Shown piece by piece: positions 1 to 5,195 of a stretch of DNA of 9,352 nt. The notes under the pieces were generated by a model. It made no database searches. It saw nothing but the letters and a program-made list of their open reading frames with translations, and was not told the DNA's origin. A program made the position numbers and the translations under genes. The first letter of the stretch is position 1. Each line of letters begins with the position of its first letter. Source of the stretch: Candidatus Igneacidithiobacillus taiwanensis (GTDB lineage Bacteria > Pseudomonadota > Gammaproteobacteria > Acidithiobacillales > Acidithiobacillaceae); assembly GCA_002341825.1 (NCBI GenBank), contig DDOU01000181.1, positions 37,343 to 46,694 on the forward strand, read 5' to 3'.

Positions 1-6
1 CAAGCC

Positions 7-24
7 CAGCGGCGATTGCCGCTG
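7..24. repeat. Perfect 7-bp inverted repeat at the left edge
   Basis: CAGCGGC (7-13) and GCCGCTG (18-24) form a perfect 7-bp stem with a 4-base loop. No T-run follows on either strand, so it is not a standard intrinsic terminator. It lies downstream of the minus-strand remnant that ends at 106 and could be a weak transcript end for it. I see no gene in the rest of 1-105. Confidence 0.35.
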
Positions 25-105
25 TGATGTCGTTGTAACATGCGTTTCGGTGAGTGGTTACCGGTTACGTTCGCGCAACTTTGCTATCCTGATGGCACAC
101 TATTC

Positions 106-327
106 CTATGTGTTGTTCCGCACAGAATACCATTTGCGAAAAGCCACCAGGCTCCGAGTAGATTCCCCGATTCCAAAAGGCCACGTGCCTGCAAGAAGCC
201 CGTAGATCGCAAAACCGACAAGACTGACTGCAAAAGCTAGGGTAAACCAAGATGATTTTTGCTCCATAGCCTAAAACACCATCATCAGATTTACCACAGA
301 TGCACCATATACTGTTAGCAGGTTCAT
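106..327 (-). pseudogene. Small two-helix membrane protein interrupted by an amber codon
   Basis: Read on the minus strand from ATG at 327, the frame gives 18 codons starting MNLLTVYGAS and ending LMMVF. An in-frame TAG follows (271-273), then Ala and a further 53 codons from MEQKSSWFTL to the TAG at 106-108. Reading through the TAG gives a smooth ~73-residue protein. It has two hydrophobic helices (about 2-18 and 27-47), a WPFGIGE turn and a basic, aromatic end (AFRKWY). From memory this resembles a common unnamed family of ~70-residue proteobacterial membrane proteins, in which a Tyr sits where the TAG falls; TAT or TAC to TAG is a single change. The GAGAAGGA ribosome-like site at 329-336 is only 1 base from the ATG, which is poor spacing. 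Alternatives are translation of a 53-residue protein from ATG 267, or chance. The region has lower GC than the genes to its right. Function unknown. Confidence 0.5.
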
Positions 328-489
328 GTCCTTCTCTAGTTCGGCCTGCTAAAACCCTACCACCAAAATTGGACTGAGAATAACGAGGATGGGCGGACTC
401 AATCGCTCGCCGTTACGATCCAGCGGAGTCCAGCGCCAGCGACCATCTAGGTCAACCAAGAGCTCCCTGGTGACGCATGCCCCGTATGT
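328..489. other. Stretch with no supported gene, probably decayed sequence
   Basis: I can support no intact gene here. On the minus strand, the frame of the upstream glutathione-transferase-like remnant stays open after its TGA (490-492) for about 46 codons, to a TAG at 349-351. It includes the plausible-looking segments LVDLDGRWRW and LVILSPILVV. This may be a fragment of a lost gene. I do not recognise it and found no start codon with a ribosome site. Confidence 0.4.
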
Positions 490-795
490 TCATGCCCATG
501 GTGCTCGTGAGGGTGAGGGGTGCCACGGAGCATCTGCCAACGCAAGAGTCCTGCCCCGGTTATGAGCAGTTTCGACGACTGCCGACAATTCACGCACAAA
601 GCGAGGGGCGCCGTTGTTATCCCCCAGTGGGCAGAAGCGAGATACGGGCAGCCGATCAAACCCGCTAATGGACTGCAAATGCTCTGGCCCATAAAAGCGC
701 ACGGGATATTCAGCGAAAGCGATCTTCTTGTACCCCAGGGCCAAACGCACCCGCTGGCAAAATGGGCAGAAGTCGAAATGCGACAGGGTCAGCAT
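490..795 (-). pseudogene. Truncated or decayed glutathione-S-transferase-like protein (N-terminal domain)
   Basis: From the ATG at 793-795, preceded by CTGGAG about 7 bases upstream, the minus strand reads MLTLSHFDFCPFCQRVRLAL followed by a segment ending FDRLPVSRF. This is the start of a thioredoxin-fold GST/glutaredoxin-2-type domain: strand β1, the CPFC (CxxC) active site at residues 10-13, helix 1 and the LPV cis-proline strand. After about residue 55 the family pattern fades. The expected ES(L/M)DI helix is absent or scrambled, and the frame ends in a TGA after 102 residues. Full-length GSTs are about 200 residues with a helical C-terminal domain, which is missing here. Upstream ATGs at 855 and 894 extend the frame, but with residues unlike the family. 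The gene is divergent from the ArsR-type regulator and shares its upstream region. I infer a pseudogene; a short expressed thiol protein is the less likely alternative. Confidence 0.55.
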
Positions 796-835
796 GGCAA
801 GACTCCAGAGCGTGGGCAAGCGGGAGGGAAACCTA

Positions 836-864
836 TTGACAAACACATGCGCCATCGTCAATAT
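836..864 (+). promoter_or_regulatory. Candidate sigma-70 promoter of the ArsR operon
   Basis: A perfect -35 box TTGACA lies at 836-841. At 17 bases spacing there is a weak -10 candidate, CAATAT (859-864). It sits 45-70 bases before the GTG start of the regulator, the right place for the promoter. The poor -10 is the weak point. Confidence 0.45.
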
Positions 865-882
865 GCGCAAAAATACATGTGT
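843..882. repeat. Inverted repeat overlapping the promoter, possible operator
   Basis: ACACATG (843-849) and CATGTGT (876-882) are perfect inverted arms separated by 26 bases. A second imperfect symmetry is TTGAC (836-840) with GTCAA (857-861), and ATGCGC is repeated at 847-852 and 863-868. The arms fall inside and just after the candidate promoter, where an ArsR-family dimer would repress its own gene. No specific consensus was matched, so the operator role is inferred from position and symmetry. Confidence 0.35.
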
Positions 883-897
883 AAACGCGCTCATGTC

Positions 898-903
898 AAG
901 GAG
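898..903 (+). promoter_or_regulatory. Strong ribosome binding site that fixes a GTG start
   Basis: AAGGAG lies 6 bases before the GTG at 910. It decides the start of the ArsR-type gene: the same frame is open back to 520, but the upstream ATGs have no such site and would add residues unlike the family. Confidence 0.8.
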
Positions 904-909
904 ATACCT

Positions 910-1278
910 GTGTCAGAAGCATCCTGCCCCGCTCGATTACTGAGCCCGATTTTCAAGGTCTTGGCCGAACCTAACCGGCTCGCCATCCTCTGCGCGTTAG
1001 GGACGGAGTGCCGACCGGTGACCGATATCATCCATGCCACCAAGCTTCCCCAGACCAATGTCTCCTTCCATTTGCGCATTCTACGCGAGGCCGGCTTGGT
1101 GCGTGCCGAGCGGCGTGGGAGCTTCGTGTACTACTGCCTTCCCGACCCGGAATTACTGGCGATTCTGCAGTCGTTTCAGGCTTGGGCAAGGGCCCACACC
1201 CCAATGCTCACCTTAGTGGAGGGCGATGGCAACGACAATATTTCCCCAACAAAGCGGAGGACAAGGTCATGTGGATGA
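910..1278 (+). CDS. ArsR/SmtB-family transcriptional repressor
   Basis: A 122-residue winged-helix regulator, the usual ArsR size. The pattern is clear: LAEPNRLAIL (18-27), then the recognition region with QTNVSFHLRILREAGLV (48-64), then the wing RAERRGSFVYYCL (65-77). Such proteins are dimeric repressors released from DNA by metals, metalloids or thiol oxidation. The classical ELCVCDL metal motif is not present: the matching stretch reads TECRPVTDI with a single Cys34. Other cysteines are Cys6, Cys28, Cys76 and one next to the C-terminal end (CG). The inducer therefore cannot be called; arsenite is not assured, and organoarsenical, other metal or redox sensing are possible. It is the first gene of a tight operon whose next gene starts inside its 3' end. 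It is probably autoregulated through the inverted repeat at 843-882. The divergent neighbour is a decayed GST-like gene. Confidence 0.9.
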   Translation: MSEASCPARLLSPIFKVLAEPNRLAILCALGTECRPVTDIIHATKLPQTNVSFHLRILREAGLVRAERRGSFVYYCLPDPELLAILQSFQAWARAHTPMLTLVEGDGNDNISPTKRRTRSCG

Positions 1279-1517
1279 ACGGGGGGTGGGGCTGGATGCC
1301 CTCGGGGTGGATCTTTCCGCTGATTTTTCTGGTGCTGATGGTGGTTTTTATGGTTTTGCTGATGCGCGGCGGCATGGACGGCCGCCCGATGTGCGGCGGT
1401 TCGCACAAAACGCTCGGATCGGCAGAAACGCCGCGGGAAACCCTGGATCGGCGTTACGCCCAAGGCGAGATCACTCGCGAAGAATACCAGCAGATGCGTA
1501 ACGAATTGGAAAGCTGA
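1269..1517 (+). CDS. SHOCT-domain single-helix membrane protein
   Basis: An 82-residue protein with a Trp/Gly-rich start (MWMNGGWGWM), one strongly hydrophobic helix at about residues 14-34 and a short cytoplasmic linker. The C-terminal SHOCT motif spans about 54-80 (LDRRYAQGEITREEYQQMRN). SHOCT modules are short helical tails found on many bacterial membrane proteins and are thought to mediate oligomerisation; no enzymatic role is known. The ATG at 1269 is chosen because GGAGG (1256-1260) lies 8 bases upstream. The in-frame ATG at 1275 would give an ATGA overlap with the regulator's stop but is 14 bases from the site. The gene overlaps the ArsR gene by 10 bases, which implies translational coupling. 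Small Trp-rich SHOCT proteins often sit in metal-resistance clusters, which fits the context. The precise function is unknown. Confidence 0.8.
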   Translation: MWMNGGWGWMPSGWIFPLIFLVLMVVFMVLLMRGGMDGRPMCGGSHKTLGSAETPRETLDRRYAQGEITREEYQQMRNELES

Positions 1518-1526
1518 GGGGTAATC

Positions 1527-2135
1527 ATGAACACGAAGGAACCAGCAGCATTCTTCACGGCTACGCTCATGCCGGATCGCAATTGGTGGCAGGCGTTGTG
1601 GCCGGATCCCGGGCAGGTTGTGCACAATTTGGGCGTGCGGCCGGGAATGGCGGTACTGGATCTCTGCTGTGGAGACGGCTATTTCACCGCCGCCATTGCG
1701 GCGCTGGTAGCCGGGGCCCCGGTTTTTGCCATCGACTTGGATGCGCAGATGCTGGCCGCCGCCCAGTCCGCTTGTATGGAGTTTGAAAACTGCAGCTTTC
1801 TGCAGGGCAACGCCATGGAGCTGCAGCATTTGCTCCCCGAGCCAGTGGACTTCTGCCTCATGGCGAACACCTTTCATGGGGTTCCCGAGCCAACCGCCCT
1901 GGCCGTAGAGATTGCCCACAACCTCCAGCCTGGGGGGATCTTCGCCATCGTCAACTGGCATGCTCGTCCGCGGGAAGAAACAACCGTGCTGGGACAGGCG
2001 CGCGGGCCGCGCACGGAGCTACGCATGACACCAGAGCAGGTGCGCGCCGTTGTCGAACCTTCCGGTCTGCAACTGGATCGCGTAGTCGAACTCCCTCCCT
2101 ATCATTACGGTGCCCTTTTCCGGCTTCCTGGATAA
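1527..2135 (+). CDS. Class I SAM-dependent methyltransferase
   Basis: A 202-residue Rossmann-fold methyltransferase. Motif I is VLDLCCGDGYFT (43-54), the SAM-binding glycine loop. VFAIDLDAQML follows, with the acidic residue expected to bind the ribose hydroxyls. Later come a GNAMEL motif, a motif-IV-like stretch in FCLMANTFHGV and the LQPGG turn typical of the Methyltransf_11/25 group. The gene starts 9 bases after the SHOCT gene, with GAGGGG in front of the ATG, so it is the third gene of the ArsR operon. Substrate is not readable. It lacks the spaced cysteines expected of ArsM-type arsenite methyltransferases apart from the Cys pair in motif I, so I do not call it arsM. Control by the ArsR-type protein suggests a role in metal, metalloid or electrophile stress, which is inference. 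Confidence 0.85.
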   Translation: MNTKEPAAFFTATLMPDRNWWQALWPDPGQVVHNLGVRPGMAVLDLCCGDGYFTAAIAALVAGAPVFAIDLDAQMLAAAQSACMEFENCSFLQGNAMELQHLLPEPVDFCLMANTFHGVPEPTALAVEIAHNLQPGGIFAIVNWHARPREETTVLGQARGPRTELRMTPEQVRAVVEPSGLQLDRVVELPPYHYGALFRLPG

Positions 2136-2186
2136 CGGAATCTGCCGGACACTGACCACTGGAAAAACATTTTTGTGACAAGATCA

Positions 2187-2217
2187 GAACTTTTCCGGAC
2201 GCAGTTGGCCGTATACT
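2187..2217 (+). promoter_or_regulatory. Candidate promoter upstream of the SigZ-like gene
   Basis: The box GAACTT (2187-2192) followed after 17 bases by CGTATA (2210-2215) resembles ECF-type promoters, which would allow autoregulation. TATACT (2212-2217) could equally be a sigma-70 -10 box with a poor -35. It lies about 50 bases before the sigma gene in the 128-base gap after the methyltransferase. The rest of that gap holds nothing else I can support. Confidence 0.35.
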
Positions 2218-2263
2218 CTGCAGGCTAGCTAGCAAGCTCATCGAACGATGAGGAGGTACGCAC

Positions 2264-2845
2264 ATGCTCGAGGAACCGCTGATGGCAGAAGACGGCGCTG
2301 CGCCTCGCCTTGTTCCCTGCGCTCTGCGCGCCTGGGAGGCGTCCGGAGCAGAACTTCGGCGTTTCCTGCGCCGTCAATTACAGGGCATGGCTGACCCCGG
2401 CGACTGCGACGATCTGCTCCACGATCTGTTCCTCCGTTTGCTCCGTCAGGGCGGGGGCTTCTGTCAGGTGGACAATGCCCGTGCCTGGCTCTTTCAGGTG
2501 GCGCGCAATCTGGTTATTGATTACCAGCGACGCTTGCGACCGGAGGACCAACTTCCCGAGGAGCTACACGAAGATGCGCTGGAAGCAGCTCCCGTCGACG
2601 ATCTGGCGCGCTGCCTGCCTGCAGCCCTGGCGCAGCTGTCCGAGGAGGATCGCGACATCCTGCTGCGTTGCGATCTGGAAGGCATGCCCCAAGCCGAGTT
2701 CGCGGCACAGGCGGGCCTTACCTTGCCCGGAGCCAAGTCCCGCATTCAACGCGCCCGCCAGCGCCTGCGTCAGGCCCTGCTGCAGCATTGCGGCGTGCGT
2801 TTTGATCCAGACACTGGGCGGGTCTGTTGCCATCGGGGTGCCTAG
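2264..2845 (+). CDS. sigZ: ECF sigma factor, SigZ-like
   Basis: A 193-residue sigma-70-family protein with only regions 2 and 4. Region 2 spans about 25-92 and contains DCDDLLHDLFLRLL and ARAWLFQVARNLVIDYQRR, the core-binding and -10 recognition helices. Region 4 spans about 118-172, with LSEEDRDILL and the helix-turn-helix segment ending GAKSRIQRARQRLRQAL. The tail carries Cys176, Cys188 and Cys189 in a CGVRFDPDTGRVCC pattern; a Cys-bearing extension after region 4 is what I recall for the SigZ group. AGGAGGT (2251-2257) lies 7 bases before the ATG and fixes the start. No anti-sigma factor lies beside it: upstream is the methyltransferase, downstream (121 bases away) the permease cassette. 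The Cys tail could sense metal or redox state directly, which is inference. The cassette downstream is the obvious candidate regulon. Confidence 0.85.
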   Translation: MLEEPLMAEDGAAPRLVPCALRAWEASGAELRRFLRRQLQGMADPGDCDDLLHDLFLRLLRQGGGFCQVDNARAWLFQVARNLVIDYQRRLRPEDQLPEELHEDALEAAPVDDLARCLPAALAQLSEEDRDILLRCDLEGMPQAEFAAQAGLTLPGAKSRIQRARQRLRQALLQHCGVRFDPDTGRVCCHRGA

Positions 2846-2966
2846 TCGTTTGTCTTGGACGTTATCCCACCGCCTGTATTGAGAAATAACTCACCTCACA
2901 TCCAAGCTGCATCCTTTTTCGCCTTGCTGCGTCTTCGTTGCTAACAGACGGCTAGAGGAGAACGCA

Positions 2967-4031
2967 ATGGTCTCACAAGCAAAAGAGGATGCCCATATTC
3001 TGCGCACCGCCCCCGCCTGGCGCGCCTGGATCGTGCCGGTGCTGTACGTGCTCGCCTGGTTCGTGCTCTACGACCAGCTCGAACCCGCCACCGACGCCTT
3101 CATGCGCTGGCTGTCCGGCGCCACGGGGCTGGCTGCCAGCAGCCACCTCTACAGCGCGCTGGCGTTTTTCGTGTTCGAAGTGCCCAAGGTGCTGATGCTG
3201 CTGGCGCTCATCGTGTTCGTCGTCGGCGTGATCCAGACCTTTTTCACCCCGGAGAAGACCCGGGCGATCCTGGCGGGCAAGCGCCAGGGCGTGGGCAATG
3301 TGCTCGCGGCAACGCTGGGCATCGTCACGCCGTTTTGCTCCTGCTCGGCCGTGCCCCTGTTCATCGGCTTTCTCACCGCGGGCGTGCCGCTGGGGGTGAC
3401 GTTTTCGTTTCTGGTCTCGGCGCCGATGGTCAACGAGGTGGCGCTGGCGCTGCTGTTCGGCATGTTCGGGTGGAAGATCGCGGCAATCTACCTCGGCCTC
3501 GGGCTGACGGTAGCCATCGTCGCCGGGCTGGTGATCGGGCGGATGAACCCGGTCAATCTGGTCGAAGCCTGGGTGTTCGACATCCCGGCGGTGCACGGCG
3601 AGGAAGGCAGGCTAACCTGGCAGGCGCGCTTTGCCCAGGGCTGGAAGCATGTGCGCGACATCGTGCTCAAGGTCGCGCCCTATATCGTCGCCGGTGTGGG
3701 CGTGGGGGCGTGGATTCACGGCTATGTGCCGCAGGACTTCATGGCGCACCTGATGGGCAAGAGCGCGTGGTGGTCGGTGCCGCTGGCGGTGTTGATCGGC
3801 GTGCCGATGTATTCGAACGCAGCAGGCATCATCCCGGTGGTGCAGGCGCTGCTGGGCAAGGGCGCAGCGCTGGGCACGACCCTGGCATTCATGATGGCGG
3901 TCACCGCGCTGTCCTTCCCGGAGTTCATGATTCTGAAAAAGGTGATGAAGCCCAAGCTGATCGCGCTGTTCGCCGGGGTGGTGGCGGCGGGCATCATCGT
4001 CGTGGGGTATGTGTTCAATGCGGTGATGTGA
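2967..4031 (+). CDS. DUF318 (ArsP/YraQ-type) permease
   Basis: A 354-residue polytopic membrane protein, the usual size of the family, with about eight to ten hydrophobic segments. The diagnostic signature TPFCSCSAVPLF is at 121-132 (Cys124, Cys126), and its partner in the second half, VPMYSNAAGIIPV, begins near 279. The two halves look like inverted repeats. Members include Campylobacter ArsP, an exporter of trivalent organoarsenicals, and E. coli YraQ, whose substrate is not established. The CSC cysteines could bind a thiophilic metalloid. GAGGAG lies 6 bases before the ATG. From this gene to 5116 the sequence is distinctly richer in GC at third positions than the flanks. The 121-base gap before it (2846-2966) shows no terminator and no convincing promoter. 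The next genes encode small thiol proteins, often seen beside such permeases, suggesting a shared function. Confidence 0.88.
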   Translation: MVSQAKEDAHILRTAPAWRAWIVPVLYVLAWFVLYDQLEPATDAFMRWLSGATGLAASSHLYSALAFFVFEVPKVLMLLALIVFVVGVIQTFFTPEKTRAILAGKRQGVGNVLAATLGIVTPFCSCSAVPLFIGFLTAGVPLGVTFSFLVSAPMVNEVALALLFGMFGWKIAAIYLGLGLTVAIVAGLVIGRMNPVNLVEAWVFDIPAVHGEEGRLTWQARFAQGWKHVRDIVLKVAPYIVAGVGVGAWIHGYVPQDFMAHLMGKSAWWSVPLAVLIGVPMYSNAAGIIPVVQALLGKGAALGTTLAFMMAVTALSFPEFMILKKVMKPKLIALFAGVVAAGIIVVGYVFNAVM

Positions 4032-4076
4032 CGCCTTTCACATCGATCTTTTCTCAATCCAAACAAGGAGACTTTC

Positions 4077-4328
4077 ATGACAGTCAATCGCATGGTGAGC
4101 ATCATGGCCGGGTTCATGGTGCTGCTCAGTCTGGTGCTCGCGCAAATCAGTCACCAGATCGATCTGCTGCACCCCACCTGGCTGTGGCTCACCGCCTTCG
4201 TCGGCCTGAATCTGTTCCAGATGGGCTTTACCGGCTTTTGCCCCGCGGCCAAGGTGTTCAAGGCGCTGGGCATGAAGGAAACCACCAAAGCCTGCGGCAC
4301 GACGTCGTCGGGCAAGAGCTGCTGCTGA
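4077..4328 (+). CDS. DUF2892 (YgaP-type transmembrane domain) protein with Cys-rich tail
   Basis: An 83-residue inner-membrane protein. It begins [12 protein letters not shown], has a first helix at about 7-24 and a second at about 33-54 ([14 protein letters not shown]), and then TGFCP (52-56), the hallmark of the DUF2892 / YgaP membrane domain. In E. coli YgaP this domain is joined to a rhodanese (sulfur-transfer) domain; here it stands alone. The tail carries extra cysteines, Cys73 and the terminal Cys82-Cys83, suited to bind metal or take part in thiol exchange. AAGGAG (4065-4070) lies 6 bases before the ATG. It follows the permease by 45 bases and precedes the thioredoxin-like gene by 21, so the three are probably co-transcribed. 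The role of the isolated domain is unknown; a membrane partner of the permease or of the CxxC protein is an inference. Confidence 0.85.
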   Translation: MTVNRMVSIMAGFMVLLSLVLAQISHQIDLLHPTWLWLTAFVGLNLFQMGFTGFCPAAKVFKALGMKETTKACGTTSSGKSCC

Positions 4329-4349
4329 ATCATCTCGAGGAGCATTCGC

Positions 4350-4586
4350 ATGACCAATATCAAAATCCTCGGCACGGGCTGTGCCAATTGCAAGGCCACG
4401 CAAAAGCTGGTCGAAGACGTGATCGCCGCCAAGGGCATTCAAGCGCAGGTGGACAAAGTCGAGGACATTCCCTCGATCATGAAATACGGCGTGATGAGCA
4501 CCCCGGGCGTGGTGATCGACGGCAAGGTGGTGCATTCTGGCGGCGTCCCCAGCCGGGCGCAGGTCGAGAGCTGGTTCGGAGCCTGA
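4350..4586 (+). CDS. Thioredoxin-like CxxC miniprotein (redox-active disulfide protein 2 type)
   Basis: A 78-residue protein with the minimal thioredoxin fold. The first strand reads IKILGTGC, and the active site C-A-N-C (Cys11, Cys14) sits at the start of helix 1. The STPGVVIDGK segment contains the cis-proline (Pro52) that faces the active site, and the end (SRAQVESWFG) is helical. This is the thioredoxin_3 / TM0996 group, cytoplasmic and likely able to reduce or exchange disulfides or hold a thiophilic ion. GAGGAG (4335-4340) lies 9 bases before the ATG. These proteins frequently sit next to DUF318 permeases, as here, and may deliver or reduce the permease substrate; that step is inference. 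Length and motifs are complete, with no sign of damage. Confidence 0.9.
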   Translation: MTNIKILGTGCANCKATQKLVEDVIAAKGIQAQVDKVEDIPSIMKYGVMSTPGVVIDGKVVHSGGVPSRAQVESWFGA

Positions 4587-4588
4587 AC

Positions 4589-5116
4589 ATGAAAAAACAC
4601 ACGCTCTTCTCCGCTTCGCGCCTCGTCGGCGCCGCGTTGCTCGCGGCTTGCAGCCTGTGGGCGCAGGCCGCCCAGGCCGACTCGGCCACCTGGAAGCAGA
4701 CCATCATCACCCCGGAGACCGCGCTCAAGGCGGCGCAGGCGGCCAAGGCCGAATGCGCCAAGCGCGGCTGGCAGGTGGCGGTGGCCGTCACCGACCCATC
4801 GGGCTTGCCGCTGGTGCTGCTGCGCGACCGCTATGCCGGCTGGCATACGGTGGCTGCGGCCGAAGGCAAGGCGCGCACCGCAGCGAGCTGGCGCGAGGCA
4901 ACGAGCGCGGTGGCCGCGCGGGTGAACAAGCCGGGGGCGGCGGAGTCGGCGATCAAGAACCTGCCCGGCGTGGTGATGATCGGCGGCGGGCTGCCGATCG
5001 AAGCCGCTGGGCAGATGGTCGGCGCCATCGGGGTGTCGGGTGCGCCGGGCGGGGCGAATGATTCGATTTGTGCCGAAGCCGGATTGCAAGCCATTACGGC
5101 AGATCTCAATTTTTAA
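4589..5116 (+). CDS. Exported GlcG/HbpS-family protein, possible lipoprotein
   Basis: A 175-residue protein with an N-terminal export signal and a GlcG/HbpS (PF03928-type) domain. The domain begins with an ALKAAQAAKAECAKRGWQVA helix-strand unit, continues with AVTDPSGLPLVLLRD, and ends with GGLPIEAAGQMVGAIGVSG. Members bind heme or cobalamin-like ligands in some cases (HbpS of Streptomyces) and are uncharacterised in others, so heme binding is not assured. The signal is ambiguous: LAAC at 18-21 is a valid lipobox, while AQAAQA-D near 30 would suit signal peptidase I. The ATG lies 2 bases after the stop of the thioredoxin-like gene, with only a weak GGA in front, so translation is probably coupled. 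The same frame is open far upstream through the permease, but that is a GC-rich artefact. It closes the GC-rich cassette. Confidence 0.85.
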   Translation: MKKHTLFSASRLVGAALLAACSLWAQAAQADSATWKQTIITPETALKAAQAAKAECAKRGWQVAVAVTDPSGLPLVLLRDRYAGWHTVAAAEGKARTAASWREATSAVAARVNKPGAAESAIKNLPGVVMIGGGLPIEAAGQMVGAIGVSGAPGGANDSICAEAGLQAITADLNF

Positions 5117-5195
5117 CACCGAAAAGCCCAGTGTGTGCATCTTTTTGGCGTGATGTTCGTCCTAGGGGTAGTTACAGAATTACGAGGAGTAGACG

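Noticed and set aside
40..240. A 66-codon + strand open frame at the left edge
   Set aside because: No ribosome site and no hydrophobic or domain pattern; the opposite strand gives the more protein-like reading.
520..909. N-terminal extension of the ArsR-type protein
   Set aside because: The frame is open, but the added 130 residues have no recognisable pattern, and AAGGAG at 898-903 points to the GTG at 910.
1176..1961. A 261-codon minus-strand open frame opposite the SHOCT and methyltransferase genes
   Set aside because: His/Gln/Arg-rich composition with no domain pattern; it is antisense to three well-supported genes.
1527..2135. Calling the methyltransferase an arsenite methyltransferase (ArsM)
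   Set aside because: It lies near an ArsR-type regulator and a possible ArsP permease, but the conserved, spaced ArsM cysteines are not seen.
2174..2190. TGTGA at 2174-2178 as a CRP/FNR-type site
   Set aside because: Only the left half-site is present; the matching TCACA half is missing at the required spacing.
2973..3596. A 207-codon minus-strand open frame opposite the permease
   Set aside because: Low-complexity Arg/Gln/His/Asp translation, typical of the antisense of a GC-rich membrane protein gene.
3335..5116. A single 593-codon + strand open frame spanning most of the cassette
   Set aside because: Its first part is an out-of-frame reading of the permease, DUF2892 and thioredoxin-like genes, Arg/Gly-rich as expected for GC-rich shadows. 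Only the end from ATG 4589 is a real gene.
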